DNA of 64,000 nt from CAYSCZ01 sp964429655 (GTDB lineage: Bacteria; Bacteroidota; Bacteroidia; Cytophagales; Cyclobacteriaceae), in NCBI GenBank assembly GCA_964429655.1, contig CAYSCZ010000005.1, positions 30,512 through 94,511 on the forward strand, written 5' to 3'. Under the pieces are notes generated by a model. It made no database searches. It was not told where the DNA came from and saw only the letters and a list, made by a program, of their open reading frames with translations. Position 1 is the stretch's first letter; each line of letters starts with the position of its first letter. Made by a program: the position numbers and the translations under genes. Shown here piece by piece: positions 8,870 through 18,613 of the stretch.

Positions 8870-10783
8870 TTATTGTACCCTTATTACTTTAAATTCAGTC
8901 CTTCTATTTCTTTGTCTACCTTCAGGGGTATCATTATCTGCAATTGGCTGCTCTTCTCCAAAATATGAAATCTTCAACCTATTCTCCTCAATTCCCTTTG
9001 CGGTTATATATGCTTTTACTGATTCAGCTCTCTGCTGGGACAATTGCATATTAAAGTCAAGCGGTCCTTGATTATCGGTGTGGCCACTTATCTCTATTTC
9101 CATTAAAGGATAATTTTCCAATAGCTCTACGATCCTATCCAACTCCAACTGGCTTTCAGGTCTTATTTCTGCATCATTGAAAGTGAAAAATATATTGTTA
9201 AGCTCAACCTCAGCACCTTTTTCAATTGGTTTTAGCGCTATATCTTTTCTTAGCTCCTCATAGTCGGGATCTTCTTCAACCTGAAAATTATCAGAATAAA
9301 AGAAAAAACCATCTCTACTAGCTGTCACACCATAATTTCCATCTGCCGGAAGTACAACCAGATATTCACCAGATTCTGAATTACTATTTGTAGAGGCTAT
9401 TAAGTCTCCTGTTTCCAGGTTTTCAACAACAATCCATGCTTTCATTGGCTCATTTGTTTTTGAGTTGGTAACAATACCAGTAACTATTAAAGTTGCTTCC
9501 GGTCTGTATATTTCCGGCAATACACCTTGAAATAAGTCTAAGGCTCCTTCAGAGCCAGATGAGGTTCTGTTTGATGCAAAATAAGCCTGTTCGCCTGAGG
9601 CAGATACTGTTAAGAATTTTTCCTGATCTTCAGAATTGATAGACTTTCCAAGATTTTTAGGTTCACTCCATTTGTTATTTTCATTCATCGAATAAAACAA
9701 ATCATATTCACCAAAACCAGGATGACCATCTGAACTAAAATATAACGATTTTCCATCTGCTGCCAGATAAGGACTTCTTTCTCCGAAAGGTGTATTAACC
9801 ATTGGACCTAAGTTTGATGGCACTCCCCAGTCACCAAATTTATTTTTTTCCGTCATATAAAGATCTTGTTCTCCATATCCATTTGGTCTGTTAGAGGCAA
9901 AAATTATTTTTGTTCCATCAACTGAGATTGTTGGTTGTGATTCCCAATATTTAGTATTAACAACATTCCCCAAGTTTCTTGCTTCACTCCAATTATCACC
10001 ATCAAGTTGTGCAATGTAAAGATCACAGTCACCAATTCCCTCTGGCGCATCACATTTCACAAATACAACAGTCTGGCCATTTCCACTAAACGATGCAGCA
10101 CCTGTATTTTCCAGAGAGTTAATGGGTTCAGGTAATAATTGTGGTTCTCCAAAACCTCCATTATTAAAGTCTACAAAATAAATATCTTCTCCAAAATCGT
10201 TCAACTCATCAGGATCAGGATTATCAAAACCTCCTTCCCTTTCACTGGTAAAGTATAGCCTTTTACCTGTTGGGCTAACTTGTGCTGAATACTCATCTGA
10301 TATGGTATTAATGGGAGCTAAAAGATTATTTGGTGCCTCTAACGTATCAGGAAGCTTTGACAGCTCCGCAGCACCCTCTGTATATGCTATTTTATACTTT
10401 GCTTTATGTTGTTCTAATTCTTCGTTGGGGTTATTAGCATATTCCTTCATAAATTCCCCAAAACCTTTGATGGAATCATATTTTGACTCAAGCATATTTA
10501 ATTTACTAAATGCTTGAGTGGCTTCTTTGTATTGAGTGTTATCATAATAGGCTAATCCCAGATAATACCAGGCATCAGCATAATTATCATCAATTCTAAC
10601 TGCTTTGCTTAGATTATCTATGGCAGCATCATATTTACTATCAAGATATTTTAACTTACCTTTCTCATATTTTTTAACAGCCTTATTGCTTTGAGCATCA
10701 ACTGTAAAACCAATTAGTAAGCATAATACTACCAGAATGATCTGGTTAAAACCGATTAAGTTGGTGGAAGTTTTGGATTGCAT
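8870..10783 (-). CDS. OmpA family protein with TPR, PD40 propeller and CRD domains (PorE-like)
   Basis: 637 residues from the ATG at 10781-10783; a TTG nine codons upstream is less likely. In order: a signal peptide ending VDA|QS (about residues 11-30), TPR-like repeats (about 34-105), a PD40/WD40-like propeller with repeated YFTSxR, IFASNRPNGYGEQDLY and LYFSSDGHPGFGEYDLF motifs (about 160-430), a carboxypeptidase-regulatory-like beta sandwich (about 435-505), and a C-terminal OmpA peptidoglycan-binding domain (EISGHTDNQG ... QQRAESVKAYI ... RRTEF). This domain order matches PorE of the type IX secretion/gliding apparatus. PorE is a lipoprotein in Porphyromonas, but here I see no plausible lipobox, so it may be one of the paralogous periplasmic proteins of this layout. 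Confidence 0.88.
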   Translation of the reverse strand: MQSKTSTNLIGFNQIILVVLCLLIGFTVDAQSNKAVKKYEKGKLKYLDSKYDAAIDNLSKAVRIDDNYADAWYYLGLAYYDNTQYKEATQAFSKLNMLESKYDSIKGFGEFMKEYANNPNEELEQHKAKYKIAYTEGAAELSKLPDTLEAPNNLLAPINTISDEYSAQVSPTGKRLYFTSEREGGFDNPDPDELNDFGEDIYFVDFNNGGFGEPQLLPEPINSLENTGAASFSGNGQTVVFVKCDAPEGIGDCDLYIAQLDGDNWSEARNLGNVVNTKYWESQPTISVDGTKIIFASNRPNGYGEQDLYMTEKNKFGDWGVPSNLGPMVNTPFGERSPYLAADGKSLYFSSDGHPGFGEYDLFYSMNENNKWSEPKNLGKSINSEDQEKFLTVSASGEQAYFASNRTSSGSEGALDLFQGVLPEIYRPEATLIVTGIVTNSKTNEPMKAWIVVENLETGDLIASTNSNSESGEYLVVLPADGNYGVTASRDGFFFYSDNFQVEEDPDYEELRKDIALKPIEKGAEVELNNIFFTFNDAEIRPESQLELDRIVELLENYPLMEIEISGHTDNQGPLDFNMQLSQQRAESVKAYITAKGIEENRLKISYFGEEQPIADNDTPEGRQRNRRTEFKVIRVQ

Positions 10784-10994
10784 ATTTTTGGTAATATTAT
10801 TGATTATCAATTTTTAAAGTATTTAATTGAATTATAATAATGCGTCTCAATTTTAGAATTTTATTTAATAAAATCAAAATTGGTTTTGATTCGATTCGAG
10901 CCTATTTCTAAAATCAATAAATATCTTGTAAAATTAGTCAATAAATTTGATGGGTATGACAATAAATCATTCTTTTTGACCAATATTCACTATA

Positions 10995-11300
10995 TTGGAT
11001 TCTAGAACAACCTCAATTTTAAGTTACATTACCATTTTCGGTTGGATTTTGGCTTATATCATCAATCAAAAACAAAAATCCTCTGAAATATCATTTCACC
11101 TCAGGCAGTCATTTGGCATATGGCTTACCTGGCTTACATTTTACATCTTAGGTTTTTTAGTTGTGATGATCTATACCATAGGTTCATTATTACTATTAAT
11201 TTTATGGATTATTGGTGTTTACTACGCTTTTAGTCAAAAGCAAAAAGAATTACCGATCATTGGTAGTTTCTATCAGAAACAATTGAGCTTCATAAATTAG
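10995..11300 (+). CDS. Small DUF4870-like membrane protein
   Basis: 101 residues with three hydrophobic helices (about 7-24, 38-62, 63-82), starting SILSYITIFGWILAYIINQKQKS, which resembles DUF4870/YtcA-like small membrane proteins. The second helix begins after FHLRQSFGIWL, also seen in that family. The start must be TTG at 10995: an in-frame stop lies just upstream at 10977 and there is no ATG before the first helix. The 3' end overlaps the convergent DUF819 gene by 4 bp. Function unknown. Confidence 0.75.
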   Translation: MDSRTTSILSYITIFGWILAYIINQKQKSSEISFHLRQSFGIWLTWLTFYILGFLVVMIYTIGSLLLLILWIIGVYYAFSQKQKELPIIGSFYQKQLSFIN

Positions 11301-12544
11301 GGAGAGACAAACTGCATAAGCAATCCACAAATATACGCCGCGTAAGTTCCTACGGCATACCCTAAAACAGCCAGCAATACACCAACAGGCGCAAGTGAGG
11401 GATGAAAAGCAGAAGCAACAACAGGTGCAGACGCCGCCCCACCAACATTAGCCTGACTACCTACTGCTACGAAGAAGTATGGTGCCCTTATGATTTTAGC
11501 CACGATAAACAAGATCATTACATGAAACAAAATCCAAACTATGCCCACCAAAAATATCCCCGGGCTGCTGAAAATGGCAGTGACATCCATTTGCATTCCT
11601 ATAGTCGCTATTAAAATATAAATAAAAACACTTCCAATCTTTGAAGAGCCTACGCCCTCAAGCTTTCTGGCTTTGGTAAATGATAGGGTTACTCCGATAG
11701 CTGTGGCCACTACAACAATCCAAAAGAAAGTGGAGGTTAGACTATAACGCTCTAAGCCTGGCAAATTTGTTAGTATAAAGGGCCCCATAAAATCACCAAC
11801 GAAATGTGAAAAACCTGTTGCCGCAAAAGCTACCCCAAGTATTAAAATAATATCAGGAACCTTTGGTATTTTTGTAATACTCCTCTGATAATCTTCAATT
11901 TTAGTTTTGACCGCATCTATAGAAGAAGCATCAGCTTTTAAATATCTATCAATCATCTTATTTCGGCCAACACCTAATAATAATACAGCCAACCAGCTAT
12001 TACCTACCAAGATATCAACCGTCACCATTTTTGAAAAAAGATCACCGGAGACCTGAAATACTTCTTTCATTGCTGCCTGATTAGCACCCCCGCCGATCCA
12101 ACTGCCTGCTATTGTGGTCATGCCCCTCCAGACTTCATTAGGGGCAGCACCTCCTACCAAATCAGGATTTATAAATGAAAATAATATAATCGATAAAGGA
12201 CCTCCTACCAAAATACCAAAAGTGCCTGCCAAAAACATGATTAATGCTTTGGGTCCTAATTTTAATATTTCCTTTAAATCGACACTCAAGGTAAGCAATA
12301 CCAAACTGGCCGGTAATAAATACCTGGAAGCAACAAAATAAAGATTTGAAACTTTACCCGAAATGATCCCAAGAGAATTAAAAATCGAGGGTAAAAAATA
12401 ACAAACAAGAATGGTGGGTACTACACTGTAAAATTTTTTCCAAAATTTATTTTCAATTGAAGAGGTATAAAAGACAAATGCTAATAGTATCATTAAGATA
12501 CCAAATACAATAGCATCATTATGGATTAAAGGATTTCCGTTCAT
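11297..12544 (-). CDS. DUF819 family membrane protein
   Basis: 415 residues from the ATG at 12542-12544; a TTG six codons upstream is possible but unneeded. About ten hydrophobic helices span the protein. Characteristic DUF819 segments are WRGMTTIAGSWIGGGANQAAMKEVF (about 140-165) and the C-terminal VAVGSQANVGGAASAPVVASAFHPSLAPVGVLLAVLGYA region, here seen as two Gly/Ala-rich re-entrant-like loops. The family is uncharacterised, and its internal symmetry resembles sodium-dependent carboxylate transporters. It converges on the small DUF4870-like gene with 4 bp overlap and diverges from the TonB-dependent receptor. Confidence 0.88.
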   Translation of the reverse strand: MNGNPLIHNDAIVFGILMILLAFVFYTSSIENKFWKKFYSVVPTILVCYFLPSIFNSLGIISGKVSNLYFVASRYLLPASLVLLTLSVDLKEILKLGPKALIMFLAGTFGILVGGPLSIILFSFINPDLVGGAAPNEVWRGMTTIAGSWIGGGANQAAMKEVFQVSGDLFSKMVTVDILVGNSWLAVLLLGVGRNKMIDRYLKADASSIDAVKTKIEDYQRSITKIPKVPDIILILGVAFAATGFSHFVGDFMGPFILTNLPGLERYSLTSTFFWIVVVATAIGVTLSFTKARKLEGVGSSKIGSVFIYILIATIGMQMDVTAIFSSPGIFLVGIVWILFHVMILFIVAKIIRAPYFFVAVGSQANVGGAASAPVVASAFHPSLAPVGVLLAVLGYAVGTYAAYICGLLMQFVSP

Positions 12545-12653
12545 TTTTTGAATAAAGCACAAAAAATTATATTAACACTACTTTAATAATATGATAATTT
12601 TTTATATTCATCACTTTAAATCATTGTATAATTATCAATATCATTTTACAAGA

Positions 12654-15479
12654 ATGAATAAATTTTACATATTATTAATTATTTCTATCACATTTTGCGT
12701 TTTTAATGGCAAAATAGCTAATGCACAAAATAATGTTGTTGCTGGCCAAGTCATAGATGAGAATGATAACCCGGTTGTAGGTGTCAACATTCTGATAAAA
12801 GGGACCGTCACGGGTACAATTTCAGACCTTGACGGTGCATTTAGAATTAACTTTAATAAATCATTTCCTGTTACTCTACTAGTATCCAGTGTTGGGTTCC
12901 AATCTCAAGAGATCGAAGTACAACAATCTAATGAAAATCTCCAGATAATGTTAGTCGAAGGTGCATTACTGGGCCAGGAAGTAGTGGTGTCAGCTTCTCG
13001 CGTGGAGGAAAGCATCATGAAATCCCCGGTATCTGTGGAAAAAATGAACATTAGAGACATTTTAGAATCACCTTCTCCAAACTTTTATGATAACTTAAAA
13101 ACATTGAAAGGGGTTGATTTTAGCACACAAAGCTTAACCTTTAGCACGATTAATCTTCGGGGTTTTGGTTCTAATGGAAACACCAGGACTGTTCAATTAA
13201 TTGATGGTATTGATAATCAAGCACCGGGGTTGAATTTTCCGGTTGCAAATATTGTTGGTATTCCCGAGCTCGACCTGGAGAGTGTCGAAATCCTTCCCGG
13301 AGCGGCTTCCGCATTATACGGTCCAAATGCTTTGAATGGAATTATTCTCATGAAAAGCAAAAGCCCCTTCGATTATCAAGGGGTTAGTGCAACCATGAAG
13401 ACAGGTGTTAATCACGTGGATGAAGAAGATGATGATTTATCCTTTTATCAAAATTATGGCTTCAGATATGCAAAAGCCCTGAATGATAAGTTTGCTTTCA
13501 AATTTAATGTTAGCTACCTGAGAGCTGATGACTTTATCGGCGTTGACTATCGCGATCAAAGTGACCTGGTTGAACGCTCAGGTGAAGAAAGTGAAAACAG
13601 AAGGTTTGATAGAATCACCCACAGAACCTATCAGGGAGTAAATATTTATGGAGACCCGCTGCTTAATGTAGGTATTCTTGGGGCAGGTGTGCCAGATCTT
13701 GATCCTATCCGTGCACTGATTCCTACCGGGCCAAATGGGGATTTCACACCTACCGGATATGAAGAACAGGAATTTGTGGATAATACTACTGAAAGTTTGA
13801 AATTAAATGGCGCCTTACATTATAGATTAACAGAAAATATTGAAGTATTGGGTCAGTTTAATTGGGGACAGGGCAGTACAGTATACACTGCAAACGACCG
13901 GTTCGTATTGGATGATTTTAGCATTTGGAATGCAAAACTCGAAGTGAAAGGTTCTAACTTCTTTGCAAGAGCCTATACAACACAAGAAAATTCAGGTGAT
14001 TCATATGCAGCAAATACATTAGCCAGCTTAATCAATATAGAGACCTTTGTACCTGAATACATTGGTGCTTTTGGTGATGCAAGGGTAGGTGGTGCCTCTG
14101 TTGACCAGGCACATGCAATAGCCAGACAGGCTGCAGAGGCAGTCAGGCCAGAACCAGGATCACCTACATTTGACAGATTATTTGATTCGCTAAGAAATGT
14201 TCCAATTTCAGAAGGAGGTGCAAAATTTTTAGACCGTACAAGCTTATGGCATTATGAAGGTTTGTACAATTTTTCAGACATAATTGACCCTTCTACCCTA
14301 AGGTTGACCATAGGTGGAAATATTAGACGGTATGCGCTTGAGTCCGAAGGAACCTTATTTGCGCTTCAAGACAATGGGGATGAATTTGACATCGATGAAT
14401 TTGGTGCTTATGTGCAGTTAGGAAAAAAATTCTTCCTCGATAAGTTAGATGTCTCTACCTCATTGCGTTATGATAAAAACGAGAACTTTGATGGGCAGTT
14501 CTCACCACGGTTTTCGGGTGTTTACACCATCGCCGGTGACCATAACATCAGGGCGTCTTTCCAAAGAGGTTTCCGTATACCAACAACCCAGGACCAGTTT
14601 ATTGACCTGGATGTGGTTACACGCAGATTAGTGGGTAGTAATTCAATACTCGTTGATCGCTTTAATTTTGAAAGCAACCAGGTTTATTTCACCGAAAGTG
14701 TATTTGCGGCTCAAAATGAGTTTAGTGAGACAGGAAACCTTGATGCTGCAAAAGCCCTACTAAAACCTGTAGAATTCCAGGACTTCGAAACGGAAAAAGT
14801 AAACACCTTCGAAATTGGTTATAAAAGCTTGATTGGTGAAAAATTATTTATAGACGCTTATTATTATTATAGCAGGTACAAAGATTTTATCGCTGAAATA
14901 GACTTTGCTCAAACGGCCGTAAATGGCAGGGAATTATCCGGACAAACACTTCCGCCATTCGAGGGGCCCGCCGATGAGGACGGAATAGTCCAGGCCAATG
15001 TGCCAATACAAAGATTCGGGTTTGATGTGAATGTAGATGGTGACGTAGATGTGCAGGGTTTTGCGCTTGGCATAGAGTATGCCCTACCACGTAAGTTTTT
15101 TATAGGTGGGAATGTCACCTTTAATGAATTAATAGATCAGCAAGATCTTATTGATGAAGGGTTCAACGCAAGCTTTAACACTCCAAAATGGAGGTATAAC
15201 CTCAAATTTTATAACCGGGAGGTTGTAAAAAACCTTGGTTTCAATTTGAATTGGCGTTGGCAACAAGCCTATTTATGGGAATCTTCTTTTGGAGAGGGTA
15301 TAATTCCGGATTATGGTACGCTAGATGGTTCAATAAGCTACAAAATCAAAAACTTGAAAACCATTGCCAAAATCGGTGGTATGAATCTCTTAAACGAACG
15401 ATATACCACTTCATTCGGCAATCCCAGGATGGGTGCTATCTACTATTTCTCTTTAACATTTGATGAATTTTTAAACTAG
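12654..15479 (+). CDS. TonB-dependent receptor with CarboxypepD_reg-like N-domain
   Basis: 941 residues. I choose ATG 12654 because it gives a clean signal peptide (MNKFYILLIISITFCVFNGKIANA|Q); an ATG 63 bases upstream puts a hydrophilic extension before it. Next comes a carboxypeptidase-regulatory-like domain (VAGQVIDENDNPVVGVNILIKGT, about 28-105). The plug domain has the conserved INLRGFGSNGNTRTVQLIDGID and LESVEILPGAASALYGPNALNGII. A 22-strand barrel ends in an aromatic/hydrophobic terminal strand. It is an outer-membrane, energy-dependent importer. It forms a pair with the SGNH lipoprotein 14 bp downstream, so they are probably one transport/processing unit. No SusD gene is present, so it is not a classical glycan PUL. 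The substrate cannot be named. Confidence 0.93.
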   Translation: MNKFYILLIISITFCVFNGKIANAQNNVVAGQVIDENDNPVVGVNILIKGTVTGTISDLDGAFRINFNKSFPVTLLVSSVGFQSQEIEVQQSNENLQIMLVEGALLGQEVVVSASRVEESIMKSPVSVEKMNIRDILESPSPNFYDNLKTLKGVDFSTQSLTFSTINLRGFGSNGNTRTVQLIDGIDNQAPGLNFPVANIVGIPELDLESVEILPGAASALYGPNALNGIILMKSKSPFDYQGVSATMKTGVNHVDEEDDDLSFYQNYGFRYAKALNDKFAFKFNVSYLRADDFIGVDYRDQSDLVERSGEESENRRFDRITHRTYQGVNIYGDPLLNVGILGAGVPDLDPIRALIPTGPNGDFTPTGYEEQEFVDNTTESLKLNGALHYRLTENIEVLGQFNWGQGSTVYTANDRFVLDDFSIWNAKLEVKGSNFFARAYTTQENSGDSYAANTLASLINIETFVPEYIGAFGDARVGGASVDQAHAIARQAAEAVRPEPGSPTFDRLFDSLRNVPISEGGAKFLDRTSLWHYEGLYNFSDIIDPSTLRLTIGGNIRRYALESEGTLFALQDNGDEFDIDEFGAYVQLGKKFFLDKLDVSTSLRYDKNENFDGQFSPRFSGVYTIAGDHNIRASFQRGFRIPTTQDQFIDLDVVTRRLVGSNSILVDRFNFESNQVYFTESVFAAQNEFSETGNLDAAKALLKPVEFQDFETEKVNTFEIGYKSLIGEKLFIDAYYYYSRYKDFIAEIDFAQTAVNGRELSGQTLPPFEGPADEDGIVQANVPIQRFGFDVNVDGDVDVQGFALGIEYALPRKFFIGGNVTFNELIDQQDLIDEGFNASFNTPKWRYNLKFYNREVVKNLGFNLNWRWQQAYLWESSFGEGIIPDYGTLDGSISYKIKNLKTIAKIGGMNLLNERYTTSFGNPRMGAIYYFSLTFDEFLN

Positions 15480-15493
15480 AGCTAATTAAAAAA

Positions 15494-17137
15494 ATGATGA
15501 AAAGACTTATATATCTACTATCAATATTGCTGTTGATTGTCGCTTGTAGTGAAGAAGATGACCTCATACAAGAAAGATTAGACGAGAATCCGTTGCCTGA
15601 ACCGGTTACTGGTAATAGTGGATCACTGGATTTATCTAATTATGTAGCTTTAGGAAATTCTATCTCAGCCGGTTTTATGGATGGAGCATTATACAATAAA
15701 ACAGATCCCACCAATCCGGGTGGTGAAATAGTTAGTGGTCAGCAAAAGGCATTTCCCAAGCTACTTTCAGAACAATTTAAAATAGATGGAATTGGTGGTG
15801 GGGATTTTTCTCAACCAGTTATTAACTCTGAAAATGGGTTTAATGCTACACTTAATGATTTGGCTGATGCATTTACAGCTGCCAGTCCTGCAGGCAGGAC
15901 ATTTTTAAACCTAAATATCTTGGCGCCTGAAGCCACTGCTGGTGAAGCCCTGACAACTTTTTCAGGTGATGTCAATGCATTAAATAATTTAAGTGTCCCC
16001 GGAGCCAGGGTGCTTGACTTTGCTTTTCCGGGATATGCCACTTTAAATCCTTATTACGCCCGCTTTGCCACCTCAGAAGGAGCGACAATTATAGGTGATG
16101 CAATTGCTAAATCACCAACATTTTTTACCTTATTCATAGGATCAAATGATGTGCTTGGTTGGGCACTAAGTGGTGGTACCGGTCCCGATGGAGAAGTAGT
16201 CCCTTCAGCTGAGTTAGATCCTGAATCAGCCCTTTTTACTTTAACCAGTATAAATAGTTTTACCAATGCGTATAGCGGAGTGATCAATGCATTGGTTGCA
16301 TCCAACAGTAAGGGTGTATCCATCAATATACCAAATATTACATTGTTGCCTTTTTTCCAGGCAATCCCTTATAATGCTATTCCTCTGTCTTCGGAGAATG
16401 CGGCGGCATTAAACGCGGGTTTCCAGGGATATAATTCCATTCTTGATGCTTTAGCCGCCAACCAATTGTTAGATCCTGCAGAAGCTGAATTCAGGAAAAT
16501 CAACTACTCAGAAGGCGCTAACCCTATACTAATAAACGATGACCAATTAAATAATATTACTGATGAATTGGATATACTGGTTAGCCTGGGTGCACTAAGC
16601 CCTGAAAATGCCGCTGCACTTGCCCCGCTTGCCCAAGCCCGCCAAATGAAATCTGTAAATGAAGATCCTAACCTGGCTACATTCGGTCTTCCAGCAGAAA
16701 TTGTATTATTGACTGCCGGTGGAATATTAGGTACCGAAGCTGTGCCTGGTAATCCATCAACTACCATTGGTACTGCCGTTCCTTTGAGCGATAGCAATGT
16801 GCTCACCACTGATGAAATTGCCACCTTAGTAACAAGAATTGCAACATTTAATGGTATTATTCAAAGCATTGTTCAATCAACCGGAGGTGGTGTTGTTCTT
16901 TGGGATGCCAACGCATTCTTCCAAAATTTTGCTGCTAATGGTGGGATGGACATAGATGGGTTTTTCCTTACGCCCGATTTTTCTCCTAATGGCGTATTTT
17001 CAACTGATGGGATCCACCCTAACCCTCGTGGTCATGTAGTGATTGCAAATGAAATAATTCAGCTATTGAACAGTAATTTCGGGGCATCCATACCTCCTAT
17101 CAATACTTCAACTTTTGGAACAGTATTAACGCAATAA
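15494..17137 (+). CDS. SGNH/GDSL-hydrolase-like lipoprotein
   Basis: 547 residues. A signal peptide with lipobox LIVAC (C18) predicts an outer-membrane lipoprotein. Block I is YVALGNSISAGF with Ser56 as likely nucleophile and Asn replacing the Asp of GDS. Block III is FIGSNDVLGWA (GxND) and block V is DGIHPNPRGHVVIANEI (DxxH). Between the blocks is a long insertion of about 250 residues rich in Ala/Asn/Leu. The family includes esterases and lipases acting on surface lipids or acylated glycans. It begins 14 bp after the TonB receptor stop and ends before a strong hairpin, so the two genes form an operon. Confidence 0.88.
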   Translation: MMKRLIYLLSILLLIVACSEEDDLIQERLDENPLPEPVTGNSGSLDLSNYVALGNSISAGFMDGALYNKTDPTNPGGEIVSGQQKAFPKLLSEQFKIDGIGGGDFSQPVINSENGFNATLNDLADAFTAASPAGRTFLNLNILAPEATAGEALTTFSGDVNALNNLSVPGARVLDFAFPGYATLNPYYARFATSEGATIIGDAIAKSPTFFTLFIGSNDVLGWALSGGTGPDGEVVPSAELDPESALFTLTSINSFTNAYSGVINALVASNSKGVSINIPNITLLPFFQAIPYNAIPLSSENAAALNAGFQGYNSILDALAANQLLDPAEAEFRKINYSEGANPILINDDQLNNITDELDILVSLGALSPENAAALAPLAQARQMKSVNEDPNLATFGLPAEIVLLTAGGILGTEAVPGNPSTTIGTAVPLSDSNVLTTDEIATLVTRIATFNGIIQSIVQSTGGGVVLWDANAFFQNFAANGGMDIDGFFLTPDFSPNGVFSTDGIHPNPRGHVVIANEIIQLLNSNFGASIPPINTSTFGTVLTQ

Positions 17138-17146
17138 ATTACTAAA

Positions 17147-17198
17147 GGCGGTTGTCTTTAAGATTGAGATAATATCCAAAGGCAACCGCCATTTTTTA
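17147..17198 (+). terminator. Terminator of the TonB receptor/SGNH operon
   Basis: A 13-bp stem (GGCGGTTGTCTTT at 17147-17159 with AAAGGCAACCGCC at 17178-17190, one G-T pair) is followed by ATTTTTT. It lies 9 bp after the SGNH stop codon. Confidence 0.85.
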
Positions 17199-17483
17199 CT
17201 GTATTGATTGAGATACAACTTCGTCAGAAAATAATCGGCTGGTCAATTTTTTGGCCAATAGCTCCAGATCAATCCCTATAACCTCTTTTGAAGTTGACAA
17301 AAACGGATCCTGCCATGCCTCGAGGAAGATTATCATACCCATGGTAAGCATAGGCCTTTTGGTAAAGAATCAGATGATAACAATTTTGGAGAGGGAGTAG
17401 GAAACGGCTCCTTTTTTACTGGAGATTTATTACAGCTTGTCAATAAATAAAGTGTCCTCAAAAGGGAAAAGAGGTAAATTAGT
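17199..17483. other. Gene-free stretch with possible gene fragments
   Basis: About 285 bp without an intact gene. A minus-strand frame (17196-17342) encodes 48 residues (starting MGMIIFLEAWQDPF), and a plus-strand frame near 17334-17449 ends in FFTGDLLQLVNK and a stop. Both read like C-terminal pieces of lost proteins, but I recognise neither. Together with the pseudogene to the right they mark this as a decaying region. Confidence 0.35.
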
Positions 17484-18474
17484 CTAAGCATTAAGCATCA
17501 GTTTATGGTAAGCATATTCCAATAACGCTTCTTTCTCTTCTAAACTGAGATCAAACGGCAGCTGTGCTAATCCTATTATTCTCCTCATGACTTCAATGCC
17601 CTCAAATTGATCCAATTAGTCTCTATCTAAATCCTTCTCATAATGATCATCCAATAATTCAAAATATTCTTTATCCTGCCGCGCCGTACTTAAATGTGCT
17701 TTTAAAATGCCTAAGTCAAACTCCGGGGGCCAGAAAAACAAAACTCCGGATCAATTACTTTAAGCCCATATATTGAACATAACCAGCTCCCAGGGTAATA
17801 ATCTCCATGTAATAAACTATATTCTATCGACAAATAACTTTCTCCAAGTTCCCGGGCTTAATTTTTAAGCGATTTATCCTTTTTATACCTCATCGCAAGT
17901 TCCTGAAGGTCTGTATCAATGGAATCTAAATCCATTCCATTATCAACTATAAAAGGAAATTTGATAATGTGTTGATGGTTCAGCGCTCTTAGCTCCAAAT
18001 TATCCGGGAATTGCACCTTTACTGCTTCTGCAAAATCATGGGAATGAAGGGTATCAATAAAAGTTAAACAGAATATAAATTCTTCTTTGGTCAAATCAAT
18101 GCATTTTTGAAGAGAAATGAGTAATCTGAAGCCTCACCTAAATATTCAATAACCATTAGGTAATTTGAGAGGTCAAATAATAATATTTTTGGCAGAAAAT
18201 GCCTGGCAGACTTGATTTTATTGGATAATTCATAAAACTGATATTCAACATTAATTTTATTAATCGATGCCGGTATATCTGGATATTTATTGACATAAGG
18301 TCTGGACTGTTTAGGTATGAAATTGCCAACTTTGGTTTTTGCGCGCACCATCGAATTTATATTACCATCTCCCGGACTTTCTAATCTAAAGATTAAAGCC
18401 CCTTTATCGAGTAATTAATTTTTAACTAAGTAGTCCCTAATTACTTCTTTGGATGAATCAATTGATAGCTCCAT
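17484..18474 (-). pseudogene. Phosphotransferase (APH/choline-kinase-like) pseudogene
   Basis: Reading leftward from an ATG at 18472-18474, a roughly 330-residue kinase-like protein can be followed across several lesions. An in-frame TAA lies at 18415-18417. A frameshift lies near 18110-18118, between NYLMVIEYLGEASDYS and LQKCIDLTKEEF. An in-frame TAA lies at 17858-17860, directly before ARELGESYLSIEYSLL. A further frameshift lies near 17740 and a TAA at 17616-17618. Recognisable blocks are FIPKQSRPYVNKYPDIPA near the N-terminus, LLHGDYYPGSWL (the catalytic HGD loop) and KVIDPEF (metal-binding D). This family phosphorylates small molecules; the original substrate is unknown. With five lesions it cannot be functional. 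Confidence 0.8.
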
Positions 18475-18613
18475 ACTTCCTGGCAATGAATAAACTTAAT
18501 AATCAAGGGATTAATTCCAATTTAAATAATTATCAGTGAGGTGATAAATCGTGGAAAACGAAACACTGTTATTTATTTTGAATATATCATTGAATGAAAA
18601 AAACAATTAAATC

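Noticed and set aside
17196..17342. 48-codon minus-strand frame
   Set aside because: It starts in decayed DNA and runs through the terminator flank; at best the tail of a lost gene, so listed only as part of a remnant region.
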